Positions 35,045-43,574 of a DNA stretch of 64,000 bases are shown here, piece by piece. The notes beneath the pieces were generated by a model. It ran no database searches. It saw nothing but the letters and a program-made list of their open reading frames with translations, and was not told the origin of the DNA. How positions within the stretch are numbered: the stretch's first letter is position 1; each line of letters opens with the position of its first letter. This DNA comes from Pseudonocardia cypriaca (lineage in GTDB: Bacteria > Actinomycetota > Actinomycetes > Mycobacteriales > Pseudonocardiaceae): the NCBI RefSeq assembly GCF_006717045.1, contig NZ_VFPH01000002.1, positions 248,001 through 312,000 on the forward strand, written 5' to 3'. The position numbers were made by a program, and so were the translations under genes.

Positions 35045-36008
35045 GGGCGGCCGCCCGCTCCGGGTCGGGCGCGGCCGTGGCGTCCCAGCCGTAGGGCTCC
35101 TCGTCGAAGACGCCGCACTCGCCCAGGCGCACCCGCAGCCGCTCGGTCGCCTCCGCGTCGAGCGGGAGGATCGGCAGCCGGGTCCGTCCGACCGGGCGGC
35201 CCATGATCTCCATGGCCGCCTTGATCGTGGCCGGGTAGCCGGGCTGCAGCAGGAACCACAGCTCGGAGATGCGGTGCTGCAGCGGCAGCGCGGCCGCGAA
35301 GTCGCCCGTGGACACGGCGTCGTAGAGGGAGCGCAGCAGCCGCGGCGCGATCATGCCCGTCGCCGAGAACGAGCCCGCGCCACCGACGGCCATGTTCGGC
35401 AGCAGGTACTCGATGCCCGTGAACACCGAGAAGTCCGGCCGGAGCGCGGAGGTGACGCGGCAGAGCTCGGTGAAGCTCTGCATGTCGTAGCTCGCGTCCT
35501 TGGTGCCCCGGTAGTTGGGCAGCAGCTCGATCAGGCGGGCGGCGAGCGCGGCGTCCACCTCGACCTGCATGGCGTCCGGGTAGCTGTAGGTCAGCAGGTC
35601 GATGTCGATCGCCTGCCCCACCGCGGTGAAGTGCGCCTCCAGCGCGTCGGGCGTGGAGCGCCAGTGGTAGGGCGTGGTGACGACGACGCCGTCGGCGCCG
35701 ACGCTCTGGGCGTGCCGGGACAGCTCGATCACGTGGTCGGTGCCAGGAGCGCTGGTGTGGATGGTCACCGGCACGTCGCCGCCCGCGGCGTCGACCGTCA
35801 GCTTGGCGAGCTCGGTGCGCTCGTCCACGGACAGGTTGAGCGACTCCGCGAGGTGCATCGGCCAGCACAGCGCCGAGATCCCGGCGTCGACCATGAAGCG
35901 GACGTGCTTCACGTACGCGTCCCGGTCGACCTGCAGGTCGTCGTCGAAGGGCGTGAGCGGGGTGCCGAAGAACCCGCGGAAGCGGCCGGTGCTACCGAAC
36001 AGACCCAT
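35037..36008 (-). CDS. Dihydrodipicolinate synthase (DapA)-family aldolase/lyase
   Basis: A 323-residue Schiff-base TIM-barrel enzyme. GFFGTPLTPFDDDLQVD is the family N-terminus, the Tyr in LLTYSYPDAM and the Schiff-base Lys in YRGTKDASYD are in place. I start at 36008 (MGLFGSTGRF) with GGAGGGG upstream. Not a lysine-biosynthesis DapA by context: it sits in a catabolic operon, where DapA relatives act as pyruvate lyases (hydratase-aldolases such as the trans-o-hydroxybenzylidenepyruvate type) or sugar-acid dehydratases. Overlaps the VOC gene by 17 bp. Confidence 0.88.
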   Translation of the reverse strand: MGLFGSTGRFRGFFGTPLTPFDDDLQVDRDAYVKHVRFMVDAGISALCWPMHLAESLNLSVDERTELAKLTVDAAGGDVPVTIHTSAPGTDHVIELSRHAQSVGADGVVVTTPYHWRSTPDALEAHFTAVGQAIDIDLLTYSYPDAMQVEVDAALAARLIELLPNYRGTKDASYDMQSFTELCRVTSALRPDFSVFTGIEYLLPNMAVGGAGSFSATGMIAPRLLRSLYDAVSTGDFAAALPLQHRISELWFLLQPGYPATIKAAMEIMGRPVGRTRLPILPLDAEATERLRVRLGECGVFDEEPYGWDATAAPDPERAAARG

Positions 36009-36519
36009 CGGTCCCCTCCTCGGGCCAGACGTAGGTGGGCGGCTCGACGTCGCCCGCATAGGTCTCGATCACCACGCCGCCGAGCACGCCAGGCGCCTCG
36101 AGGTACTGGTAGGACAGGTTCTTCCCGACGCTGCCGCCCATCGAGACGGCCATGCCCGCGCCGACCAGGCGCTGGTTCAGGGCCTCGGTGCCGTCCGGCG
36201 AGGTGCACAGGACGTGGTGCACGCCCTCGCCGTGCTTCTCCAGGAACTCCTCGTAGATGCTCGGTCCGCGCAGCGGCTCGATCAGCTCGTAGTCGATGCC
36301 GTCCACGGTCGTGACCGCGATCTGCATCGCGTAGTCGCTCGGCTCGCCGTGCAGGTGGGTGTGGTGGTGGCGCTCGCCGTCGAGCACGAAGACCGACCAC
36401 GGTCCCCAGCCCAGCGTGCGGTGGTACTCCTCCATCGCCGCGCGCATGTCGCGCACGACCACTCCGATCTGCACGATCCGCGCCGGTGGCGGCAGCGATC
36501 CGGTGTGGGGTCCGCTCAT
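35992..36519 (-). CDS. VOC (glyoxalase/dioxygenase fold) family protein
   Basis: A 175-residue protein with the vicinal oxygen chelate fold. The first strand reads ARIVQIGVVVRDMRAAMEEY, so the usual first metal-ligand His is Gln. Later ligand positions look intact: Glu in YELIEPL, His in EGVHHVLC and Glu in GVVIETYAG. The fold serves glyoxalases, epimerases and extradiol dioxygenases; function here is unknown. It begins directly after the ABC permease gene and overlaps the aldolase gene. Confidence 0.8.
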   Translation of the reverse strand: MSGPHTGSLPPPARIVQIGVVVRDMRAAMEEYHRTLGWGPWSVFVLDGERHHHTHLHGEPSDYAMQIAVTTVDGIDYELIEPLRGPSIYEEFLEKHGEGVHHVLCTSPDGTEALNQRLVGAGMAVSMGGSVGKNLSYQYLEAPGVLGGVVIETYAGDVEPPTYVWPEEGTDGSVR

Positions 36520-36520
36520 G

Positions 36521-37558
36521 TCAGTCCTTCCTCCTCGAGCTGATGGCTGTGCGGATCCGCGCGGCGTAGCCGGAGAGGATCACCGACAGCAGCAGCGCCG
36601 TTCCGTTGAAGACGTACTCGACCCACGACTCCACCCCGAGCTGCTGCAGGCCGGTGACGCCTGCCGCGAGCACGTACACCGCGATCACGGTGCCCCAGAC
36701 GTTGAACCGGCCCGGGGTGACGGTGGTGGCGCCGAGGAACGCGCCCGCGTAGGCGGGCAGCAGGTACGAGGGCCCGACCAGCGGCTGGCCGCTGCCGAGC
36801 TGAGCCGCGATCGCGACCCCGGTGGCGGCGGCGAGGCAGCCGCAGATCACGAACGCGGTGAGGATCGCGCGGGACGTGCGCACCCCCGACAGCCGGGCCG
36901 CCTCGCGGTTGCCGCCGGTGGCGACCAGGCGTCGGCCGAGCGTGGTGCGGGCCAGCACGAACCACAGCACCGCCGCGACGCCGAGCGCGTAGAGCGTGAC
37001 CAGCGAGACCCCGCCGACGTCGGCCTGCCCGGCCGAGAGGAACACGGGTGGCAGGTCACCCTGGATGACCTGCCCGCCGGAGTAGGCGAGCGCGGCGCCG
37101 CCGAGCAGGGTCTGCGTGCCGAGCGTGGCGATGAACGAGCTGACCCCGAACCGGGTGATCAGCACGCCGTTGAGCACGCCGATCAGGCACCCGGCGGCGA
37201 TCGCGACCAGCACCGCCGCCACCACCCCGAACCCGGAGTGCACGAGCAGCCCGACCACGAGCAGCTGGCAGAACCCGAAGATCGCCGCGACCGACAGGTC
37301 GAACTCCCCGACGAGCAGCGGCACCAGCACCGCCAGTGCCAGCAGCAGCGTGATCGCCTGGTTGCCCAGGATCGAGGTGACGTTGAGCCACGTCGGGTAG
37401 GTCTCCGGGCGCAGCACCGAGAACACCACGACGACCAGCACGAACACGCCCAGCAGCGCGTAGCGCGCCACGAAGTCACCCAGGCCGCCGTGGCGGCTCA
37501 CCGGCTCCTCGAGCACCGGCGCCGGCTCGGCGAGCGCCGCCTCGGCGGGCGCGTTCAT
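36521..37558 (-). CDS. CUT2 (ribose-type) ABC permease
   Basis: A 345-residue inner-membrane permease of the BPD_transp_2/RbsC family with about ten membrane helices. Landmarks are GNQAITLLLALAVLVPLLVGEFDLSV (shown in part by VPLLVGEFDLSVAAIFG), the GNREAARLSGVRT cytoplasmic loop that contacts the ATPase, and GGAALAYSGG. ATG at 37558 overlaps the ATPase stop by ATGA. With the ATPase and lipoprotein it completes a CUT2 importer; such systems carry pentoses, inositol and, in some catabolic clusters, aromatic or glycosidic substrates. Confidence 0.9.
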   Translation of the reverse strand: MNAPAEAALAEPAPVLEEPVSRHGGLGDFVARYALLGVFVLVVVVFSVLRPETYPTWLNVTSILGNQAITLLLALAVLVPLLVGEFDLSVAAIFGFCQLLVVGLLVHSGFGVVAAVLVAIAAGCLIGVLNGVLITRFGVSSFIATLGTQTLLGGAALAYSGGQVIQGDLPPVFLSAGQADVGGVSLVTLYALGVAAVLWFVLARTTLGRRLVATGGNREAARLSGVRTSRAILTAFVICGCLAAATGVAIAAQLGSGQPLVGPSYLLPAYAGAFLGATTVTPGRFNVWGTVIAVYVLAAGVTGLQQLGVESWVEYVFNGTALLLSVILSGYAARIRTAISSRRKD

Positions 37559-39018
37559 GCCGCCGTCCCGCCCATCGCGGCCGCCGCGACCCGCTCGACG
37601 GTCACCTGCGCGCCGGCGAGCTCCTCGCGGACCGTGCCGCGGCCGAACACCAGCACCCGATCCGACATCTCGCAGACCTCCTCCTCGTCCGAGGACGCGA
37701 GCACGACGGCGAGACCCGCCGCGCAGGCGTCGTTGATGAGCCGGTAGAACTCCGCCCGGGCGCCGACGTCGACGCCTGCCGTGGGTTCCTCCAGCAGCAG
37801 CACCCGCGGCCCGGCCTCCAGGGCGCGGGCCAGCACGACCTTCTGGGCGTTGCCGCCCGACAGCGTGGACACCAGCCCGTCCGGGCCGGGTGCGGCGATG
37901 CGGTAGCGGCGGATCAGCCGCCCGGCGCTCGCGCGCTCGCGCCGCGGGGAGACGCGCCAGCCGCGCTGCGCGGTGTGCCGGGGGTTGAGCAGCAGGTTCT
38001 CGGCGACGCTGAGCGGGCGCGCGACCGACTGCCCGCGGTCGCCGCCCACCCAGGCGACGCCTGCGGCGAGCGCGTCGGCCGGGGACGCCGCCCGGTAGTG
38101 CGCGCCGCCGACCTCCGCCGTCCCGCGCCAGTCGCACAGCCCGTAGAGCGCCCGCCCGAGCGCCCCCTGCCCGGCACCGCGCAGTCCGGCGCAGCCGAGC
38201 ACCTCGCCGGCGCGAACCTCCAGGTCCAGCGGACCCGCGCCCTCGGCGACCAGCCCGCGCACCCGCAGCGCCACCTCGGGCCGCGGGGCCCGGCGCTCCC
38301 GCTGCGCCCGCACCACGGCCGCGCCCATGATGCTGGCCGCGAGCTGAGCCTCCGAGGTCTCCTCGGGCCGCACGGTGAGCGCCGCGACCCCGCCGCGCAG
38401 CACGGTGATCCGGTCGGCGAGCGCCCGCACCTCCGCGAGCCGGTGGCTGACGTAGAGCACCCCGACGCCGCGGTCGCGCAGCCGGCGCAGCGCGGCGAGG
38501 AGCCGCTCGACGTCGGCGGCGGGCAGGCTGGCCGTCGGCTCGTCGAGGACGACGGCGCGGGCGTCGAGGTGCAGCGCCCGCGCCACCGCGACGAGCGTCC
38601 GGTCGCTCACCGGGAGCGCCGAGACCGGGGTGCGCGGGTCGATCGCGACCCCGAGGGCGGCGAGGCTGGCTGCGGTCTCGCGCTGCAGCCGGCGGTCGGG
38701 GACGACCACCCGGCTGCCGAACCCGGCGACCAGGCCGAAGTTGTCGGCCACGCTCATCGACTCGACGAGGCCGAGGTCCTGGTGGATGAACGCCAGCTGG
38801 TGGCGGGCGCGGGCGAGGGGTTCACCACCCACCTCGACCACGCCCGAGTCCGGATCGTGCAGCCCGGAGAGGATCTTGATGAACGTCGACTTGCCGGCGC
38901 CGTTGCGCCCGACGAGCGCGTGGATCTCGCCCGGTTCGAGGGTGAGGTCGAGACCGGCGAGGGCGCGGGTCGCGCCGAAGTCCTTCACGACGCCGACCGC
39001 CCTGACGAGCGCGCCCAT
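37555..39018 (-). CDS. CUT2 sugar ABC transporter ATP-binding protein (double NBD)
   Basis: A 487-residue protein with two fused nucleotide-binding domains, as in RbsA. NBD1 has a full Walker A (GRNGAGKST) and Walker B (AVVLDEPTAS) but its signature reads ALPVSDRTL instead of LSxGQ. NBD2 has a degenerate Walker A (GLRGAGQGA) and an intact signature STLSGGNAQKVVLARAL with Walker B LLLEEPTAGVD, the usual asymmetry of this family. Coupled by ATGA overlaps to the SDR gene upstream and the permease downstream. Confidence 0.92.
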   Translation of the reverse strand: MGALVRAVGVVKDFGATRALAGLDLTLEPGEIHALVGRNGAGKSTFIKILSGLHDPDSGVVEVGGEPLARARHQLAFIHQDLGLVESMSVADNFGLVAGFGSRVVVPDRRLQRETAASLAALGVAIDPRTPVSALPVSDRTLVAVARALHLDARAVVLDEPTASLPAADVERLLAALRRLRDRGVGVLYVSHRLAEVRALADRITVLRGGVAALTVRPEETSEAQLAASIMGAAVVRAQRERRAPRPEVALRVRGLVAEGAGPLDLEVRAGEVLGCAGLRGAGQGALGRALYGLCDWRGTAEVGGAHYRAASPADALAAGVAWVGGDRGQSVARPLSVAENLLLNPRHTAQRGWRVSPRRERASAGRLIRRYRIAAPGPDGLVSTLSGGNAQKVVLARALEAGPRVLLLEEPTAGVDVGARAEFYRLINDACAAGLAVVLASSDEEEVCEMSDRVLVFGRGTVREELAGAQVTVERVAAAAMGGTAA

Positions 39019-39761
39019 CAGTGCATCACCATCCCGCCGGAGACGTTGAGCGCCTCGCCGGTGATCTCGCCCGCCTCGTCGGAGGCGAGGAACAGCACGG
39101 CGGCGGCGACCGCGGACGCGGGCTGGAACCGCCCCAGCGGCACCTCCGCCAGCCAGCCGTCGCGGACCTCGTCGGCGCTGCGGCCGCGGGCGTCCGCCTG
39201 CGACCGGACCTGCTCGGTCACGAGCTCGGTCTCGACGATCCCGGGGCAGACCGCGTTCACCCGGACCGCGGGGGCCAGCTCGAGGGCGAGCGCCCGGGTG
39301 AACCCGATCTGCGCGGCCTTCGCCGCGCAGTACGGGGCGATGTTGGCCACGCCGCGCTTCCCGGCCTGGGACGCGACGGTGACGATCGAGCCGCGGGCAC
39401 CGGCCTGGGCGGCGAACGCCCGGCTGCACAGGAACGCGCCCTTGAGGTTCACGTCGACGACCCGGTCGAAGTCGCGCTCGGACAGCTGCGCCACCGGCGA
39501 GACCGTCGAGATCCCGGCGTTGTTGACCAGCACGTCGACCGGCCCGAACCGCTCCGTGGCCAGCGCCATCGCGGCGGCGACCTGGTCGGCGTCGGTGACG
39601 TCGCAGGCCACCGGCACGACCCCGGCGGCCGGATCCCCGTCGGCGGTCAGGTCCGCGGCCACCACCGCGGCGCCCTCGCGGGCGAAGGCCGCCGCGATCT
39701 CACGTCCCAGGCCGCGAGCCGCGCCCGTGACCAGCGCGACCCGCCCGGCGAAGCGCCCCAT
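39018..39761 (-). CDS. Short-chain dehydrogenase/reductase
   Basis: A 247-residue classical SDR. The cofactor motif is TGAARGLGREI, NNAGIST is present, and the catalytic set is Ser in VTVASQAGKRG with Tyr and Lys in YCAAKAAQIG. The end LNVSGGMVMH is typical of 3-oxoacyl-ACP-reductase-like sugar and alcohol dehydrogenases. It is inserted between the binding-protein and ATPase genes of an importer and overlaps both by ATGA, so its substrate is probably the imported molecule itself. Confidence 0.92.
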   Translation of the reverse strand: MGRFAGRVALVTGAARGLGREIAAAFAREGAAVVAADLTADGDPAAGVVPVACDVTDADQVAAAMALATERFGPVDVLVNNAGISTVSPVAQLSERDFDRVVDVNLKGAFLCSRAFAAQAGARGSIVTVASQAGKRGVANIAPYCAAKAAQIGFTRALALELAPAVRVNAVCPGIVETELVTEQVRSQADARGRSADEVRDGWLAEVPLGRFQPASAVAAAVLFLASDEAGEITGEALNVSGGMVMH

Positions 39762-40906
39762 CAGGACCCGCTCGCGCCGGCGGCCTGGCCGCTCCAGATG
39801 CGCTGGTAGTGGGTGCGGAAGTCCAGCTGCACGAGGTCCTCGACGGTGCCGGTCTCCGGGCAGCTCTGAGGGGTGGCGAGGAAGTGCGGCACGTAGCCCG
39901 GGTCCACCGGCGGAGCGCCCTCCACCACGCGCAGCAGCTGGTCGACCCCCGCCCAGGCGTGCCAGCTCACCAGCGAGGCGCCGAGCACGTCCACGTCGCC
40001 GCTGCGGCAGTTGCGGGTCTGCTGCTCCTGGCTCTCGAAATCGGCGAGCTTGACGTCGTCGCGGCCCAGCGCGCGCAGCGCCGGCACGGTGAACGACTCG
40101 GTGGCGCCGTAGGGCGACACGACGTACTGCAGCTGCGGCCCGAAGCGGTCGCTCGCCGCCTTGATGATCTGCCCGATCCGCGGCGAGAGCGCCTCGGTGT
40201 AGACGATCTGCTGCTCGTCGAGGATCTCGCAGCCCGGGCACTTCGCCAGCTCCGCCACCAGCGCGTCGGAGCGCTCCTTCACGCCCGCGAACTCGTCGTT
40301 GCGGATCACGAAGACCTTCGCCGTGCCGCCGCTGTCGCGGGCGATCCACTTCGCGATCGCGGCACCCTGCGCGGCCCACGGCAGCGGCGCGACCGCCGAG
40401 ACCAGCGGGTCGGCGGTGCTCGTGTCGGACTCGCTGACGAACGGGATGCCCTGGTCGCGGGCCAGCTGCAGGGCCGGCCGGATCAGCGCGGGCGGCACCG
40501 AGACCGCCATGATCCCGTCGACGCCCGAGGCGACGGCGCTGCGCACGCACTGGTCGTAGACCGCCGGGTCGCCGCGGCCGTCGCACACCTGCGCGTTCCA
40601 GCCCAGCGCCTGCGCCGCCTCCACCGCCTGCGCCACCGCGAGCGAGGTGCCGTCCGACGCCTGGCTCGACGAGATGATCGACACCGTGCGGCCGGGGGTC
40701 GGCCGGGGCGCCTCCTGCGGCCCGGGCCAACCGGCCGTCGGCGGGGTGATCAGCTGCTGCAGCTCGCCCTCGATCGACGCGAGGTACGCCGCGGACTCGG
40801 CGGGGTCCGCTGCCGACTCGCCGCCACCCGCGCCGCCGCCGCAGCCGGCGAGCAGGGCGGCCGCGGCACCGACGGCCGCGAGAGACACCCGCATCCTTGC
40901 CTTCAT
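39761..40906 (-). CDS. CUT2 ABC transporter substrate-binding lipoprotein
   Basis: A 381-residue binding protein of the periplasmic-binding-protein type I (RbsB/XylF) group. AGGAGG lies seven bases before the ATG at 40906. The signal peptide ends in the lipobox LLAGC (Cys ~22). The two-lobe fold is shown by TVSIISSSQASDGTSLAVAQAV, the ASGVDGIMAVSVPPALI segment and YVVSPYGATESFTVPALRAL. First gene of the 13-gene operon; it decides what the pathway takes up. The ligand cannot be read from sequence. Confidence 0.9.
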   Translation of the reverse strand: MKARMRVSLAAVGAAAALLAGCGGGAGGGESAADPAESAAYLASIEGELQQLITPPTAGWPGPQEAPRPTPGRTVSIISSSQASDGTSLAVAQAVEAAQALGWNAQVCDGRGDPAVYDQCVRSAVASGVDGIMAVSVPPALIRPALQLARDQGIPFVSESDTSTADPLVSAVAPLPWAAQGAAIAKWIARDSGGTAKVFVIRNDEFAGVKERSDALVAELAKCPGCEILDEQQIVYTEALSPRIGQIIKAASDRFGPQLQYVVSPYGATESFTVPALRALGRDDVKLADFESQEQQTRNCRSGDVDVLGASLVSWHAWAGVDQLLRVVEGAPPVDPGYVPHFLATPQSCPETGTVEDLVQLDFRTHYQRIWSGQAAGASGS

Positions 40907-41011
40907 CGCTTCGCCTCCTGTGGGCACCGCGCTCCGTTGCCGTGCCGTCGGGAGGAAGATTGCGCTGGTCGGAGCCTCGGAGTCCAAGACCCGTGGCGAT
41001 AGCCTGCGGGC

Positions 41012-41929
41012 ATGGATGCCGACCTGCGCCAGCTGCGGTACTTCGTCGCGGTCGCAGAGCGGCTGAGCTTCAGCCGCGCCGCCGAGGACCTGCACATCGC
41101 CCAGCCGTCGCTGTCCAAGCAGATCCGCCAGCTGGAGCGCGGGATGCGGGTGCAGCTGTTCCGCCGCTCCAGCCGGCACGTCGAGCTCACCGGCGCGGGC
41201 GAGCTGCTGCTGCGCGAGGCGCGGGAGCTCCTCGCCGCGTGGACGGCCGCGCTCGCGTCCGTGCGCGACGTCGCAGCGAGCGAGAGCCAGGTCCTGCGCG
41301 TCGGGTTCGCGGCGAGCGCGGCCAACGAGATGACCCCGCTCATCCTGCGTCGCTTCGGCGAACGTCACCCCGGCTGGCGGGTGGAGATGAGCCAGACCGA
41401 CTGGCAGGACCCCACCGCGGGCCTCGCAGGCGGGGCCGTCGACGTGGCGCTGCTGCGGTTGCCGGTGCCGCTGGACGACACGTTCGGCGTGCACGTCCTG
41501 CTGGAGGAGCCGCGCTGCCTGGCGCTCGCGAGCACGCACCCGCTGGCCGGCGCCGACGTGATCCGCCTCGACCAGCTGCTCGACGAGCCGTTCGTGGCGC
41601 CGCCGGAGGAGTCGGGCCTGTGGCGCGACTACTGCCTCGCCGTGGACGCCCGCGACGGGCACCCGGTGCGGATCGGCGCGGTGGCCAAGCGGCCCGACGA
41701 GTGGCTCATCGCCATCGCCACGGGTCTGGGCGTCGCCTTCACCCCGTCGGCGACGGCCCGCTACTACCAGCGCCCGGACATCGCCTACCGCCCCGTCGAG
41801 GGCGTGAGCGGCAGCCAGGTCGGGGTCGTGTGGCCGCGGGCGAGCACCGCGGAGCCGGTCGTGGGGTTCGTGCGCGCCTGCGTCGACACCGCGAGGGAGG
41901 CGGGACGGGCGCTGCCGGCCAACGTCTGA
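41012..41929 (+). CDS. LysR family transcriptional regulator
   Basis: A 305-residue LysR regulator. The N-terminal winged HTH is MDADLRQLRYFVAVAERLSFSRAAEDLHIAQPSLSKQIRQLE (core SFSRAAEDLHIAQPSLSKQI), and the C-terminal co-inducer domain has the PBP-II fold. It is divergent from the catabolic operon with 105 bp between start codons, the standard layout for a LysR activator of an aromatic pathway. No convincing dyad-symmetric T-N11-A box could be picked out by eye in that gap. Confidence 0.93.
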   Translation: MDADLRQLRYFVAVAERLSFSRAAEDLHIAQPSLSKQIRQLERGMRVQLFRRSSRHVELTGAGELLLREARELLAAWTAALASVRDVAASESQVLRVGFAASAANEMTPLILRRFGERHPGWRVEMSQTDWQDPTAGLAGGAVDVALLRLPVPLDDTFGVHVLLEEPRCLALASTHPLAGADVIRLDQLLDEPFVAPPEESGLWRDYCLAVDARDGHPVRIGAVAKRPDEWLIAIATGLGVAFTPSATARYYQRPDIAYRPVEGVSGSQVGVVWPRASTAEPVVGFVRACVDTAREAGRALPANV

Positions 41930-42042
41930 GCACCCGGCACGTCTCCCGTTCGATAGCCATCGGCTCTCACCACAGGTCTTGGACATCCCGGTGGTGTGCG
42001 CGTGATCGTCGGCCCCGGGACTCGACCACGAGGAGGCAGACG

Positions 42043-42528
42043 ATGCACGGCAGACTCATAACAGCGGTCGGCGCCGCAGCGCTCATCGCGCTCGCCGGGT
42101 GCGGCACGACCACGAGCGCCGGACCGCCGACCGCAGGACCGGCACCGCAGGCGGCGGCGCCGTCCCCCGCGGTCGGGCCCGAGCTGGGCGAGGCCCATCG
42201 CGGCGCGCTCGCTGCCGCCGACCGCCTCACCACGGCGCTCAACGCCGGCGACGAAGCCGGTGTCCGCGCCGCCTTCGCCCCCGACGCGCGGTTCGACAGC
42301 GTCGGGCGCATCTACCCCGACCGCGAGGCGATCATGAGCCGGTTCCTCGTGCCGGAGGTGTTGCGGGTCGGCGGCACCTACCGGACGGTCGCGGTCACCC
42401 CCGGGAACGACGACCGCGTCGTCGTCGAGTACGAGTTCACGACGTCGAGCGGCGGCCGGGAGCGGTTCACCTACGACTACCTCGTCGTCGACGGGACCAT
42501 CAAGGACGTCGTCGGGCGCTACCTGTGA
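42043..42528 (+). CDS. Small lipoprotein with an NTF2/SnoaL-like domain
   Basis: A 161-residue secreted protein. AGGAGG lies six bases before ATG 42043. The signal peptide ends in lipobox LAGC (Cys ~19), followed by a Gly/Pro/Ala-rich linker. Residues ~50-160 look like an NTF2-fold domain (LTTALNAGDEAGVRAAFAPDARFDS, then RERFTYDYLVVDGTIKDVVGRYL; core pieces only). Function unknown. Convergent with the LLM gene at 42541. Confidence 0.75.
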   Translation: MHGRLITAVGAAALIALAGCGTTTSAGPPTAGPAPQAAAPSPAVGPELGEAHRGALAAADRLTTALNAGDEAGVRAAFAPDARFDSVGRIYPDREAIMSRFLVPEVLRVGGTYRTVAVTPGNDDRVVVEYEFTTSSGGRERFTYDYLVVDGTIKDVVGRYL

Positions 42529-42540
42529 CGGCCGGACCGC

Positions 42541-43503
42541 TCAGCCGAAGGAGCGGCCGACGGCGCCGAGCACGCGCAGCAGCAGGTCCTCCTGGTCCCG
42601 CCGCACGCCGGCCGGCCACGGGAGGGTGACGAGCAGTTCGTCCTGCGTCTCCGTGAGCTCGCCGAGACGGTCGGTCACCGCCGCCTCGTCGCCCCCCACG
42701 ACGAGCGCGTCGATCAGCTCCGGCGACGGCTCGCGGTCCTCGCCCGCGGGCAGGCCCGCCGCCGCAAACATCGCGGCGTACTGCGCGTTCTCGGCGAACG
42801 GACGCAGGGCATCCCGGCCGGCGGCGAGGAACTCCGCCCGGTCGCACCCGGCGATGACGTTCACGTGCGTGATGACCGGCGGCGCCGGACGGGACGCGGT
42901 GGCGGCACCGCGGGCGACCGCCGGACGGGCAACCGCGTCCACGTGGGCGAGCGGCACGTTCCAGGTCATCGCGGCGTCGGCCACCGCGCCTGCGGCCTCG
43001 AACATCCGCGGGCCGAGCGCCGCGAGGGACACGTCGATCTGCGCCGGGTGGGGCAGCTCCGCGTCCACGGTGTAGAACTCGCCCGCGCGTCGCGCCTCGC
43101 CGGTGCCGATCGCCGTCCGGACGATCTCGACGTACTCCCGCACGCGGGCAGCCGGCCGGGCGATCGGCGTCCCCAGCTCGTTCGCCGTGGCCGCGAGGTT
43201 CCCCGTACCCACACCGAGCCGGAACCGGCCCGGCGCCAGCTCGTCGAGCGTGATGGCCTGGGCGGCGAGGTTGAGCGGGTGCCGGGTGAACGCGGGGACG
43301 ATCGAGGTCCCCACCTTGATCCGTGCGGTCCGGGCGAGCGCGGCCGCAGCGACGATCGGCGTGTCCCACCCGAGCGGGTGCATCACCATCCACGCCGTGC
43401 CCACACCGGCGCGCTCGGCCCGATCGATGAGGTCGACGGCGGCCGGAGCGCCGCTGAGGAAGAAGCCGATGCCGATCTCGGCGGAGCGCCTCTCGGATGT
43501 CAT
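42541..43503 (-). CDS. LLM class F420-dependent oxidoreductase
   Basis: A 320-residue luciferase-like oxidoreductase. ATG at 43503 gives MTSERRSAEIGIGFFLSG; longer in-frame starts upstream would overlap the divergent promoter. Family signatures are KVGTSIVPAFTRHPLNLA, APGRFRLGVGTGN and the ELGTPIARPAARVREYVE segment, resembling TIGR03564-type F420 enzymes. Divergent from a GlxA-type AraC regulator with 71 bp between, which may control it. Substrate unknown. Confidence 0.87.
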   Translation of the reverse strand: MTSERRSAEIGIGFFLSGAPAAVDLIDRAERAGVGTAWMVMHPLGWDTPIVAAAALARTARIKVGTSIVPAFTRHPLNLAAQAITLDELAPGRFRLGVGTGNLAATANELGTPIARPAARVREYVEIVRTAIGTGEARRAGEFYTVDAELPHPAQIDVSLAALGPRMFEAAGAVADAAMTWNVPLAHVDAVARPAVARGAATASRPAPPVITHVNVIAGCDRAEFLAAGRDALRPFAENAQYAAMFAAAGLPAGEDREPSPELIDALVVGGDEAAVTDRLGELTETQDELLVTLPWPAGVRRDQEDLLLRVLGAVGRSFG

Positions 43504-43574
43504 GGCGATCACCGTGCCTGCACTCGAAGCCGGGTTCGAGTGGCCCGGACGCCACAATGCGCGAAGATCGGGCC

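Noticed and set aside
40907..41011. A LysR T-N11-A operator in the divergent gap
   Set aside because: T-N11-A spacings occur by chance, but none has convincing dyad symmetry.
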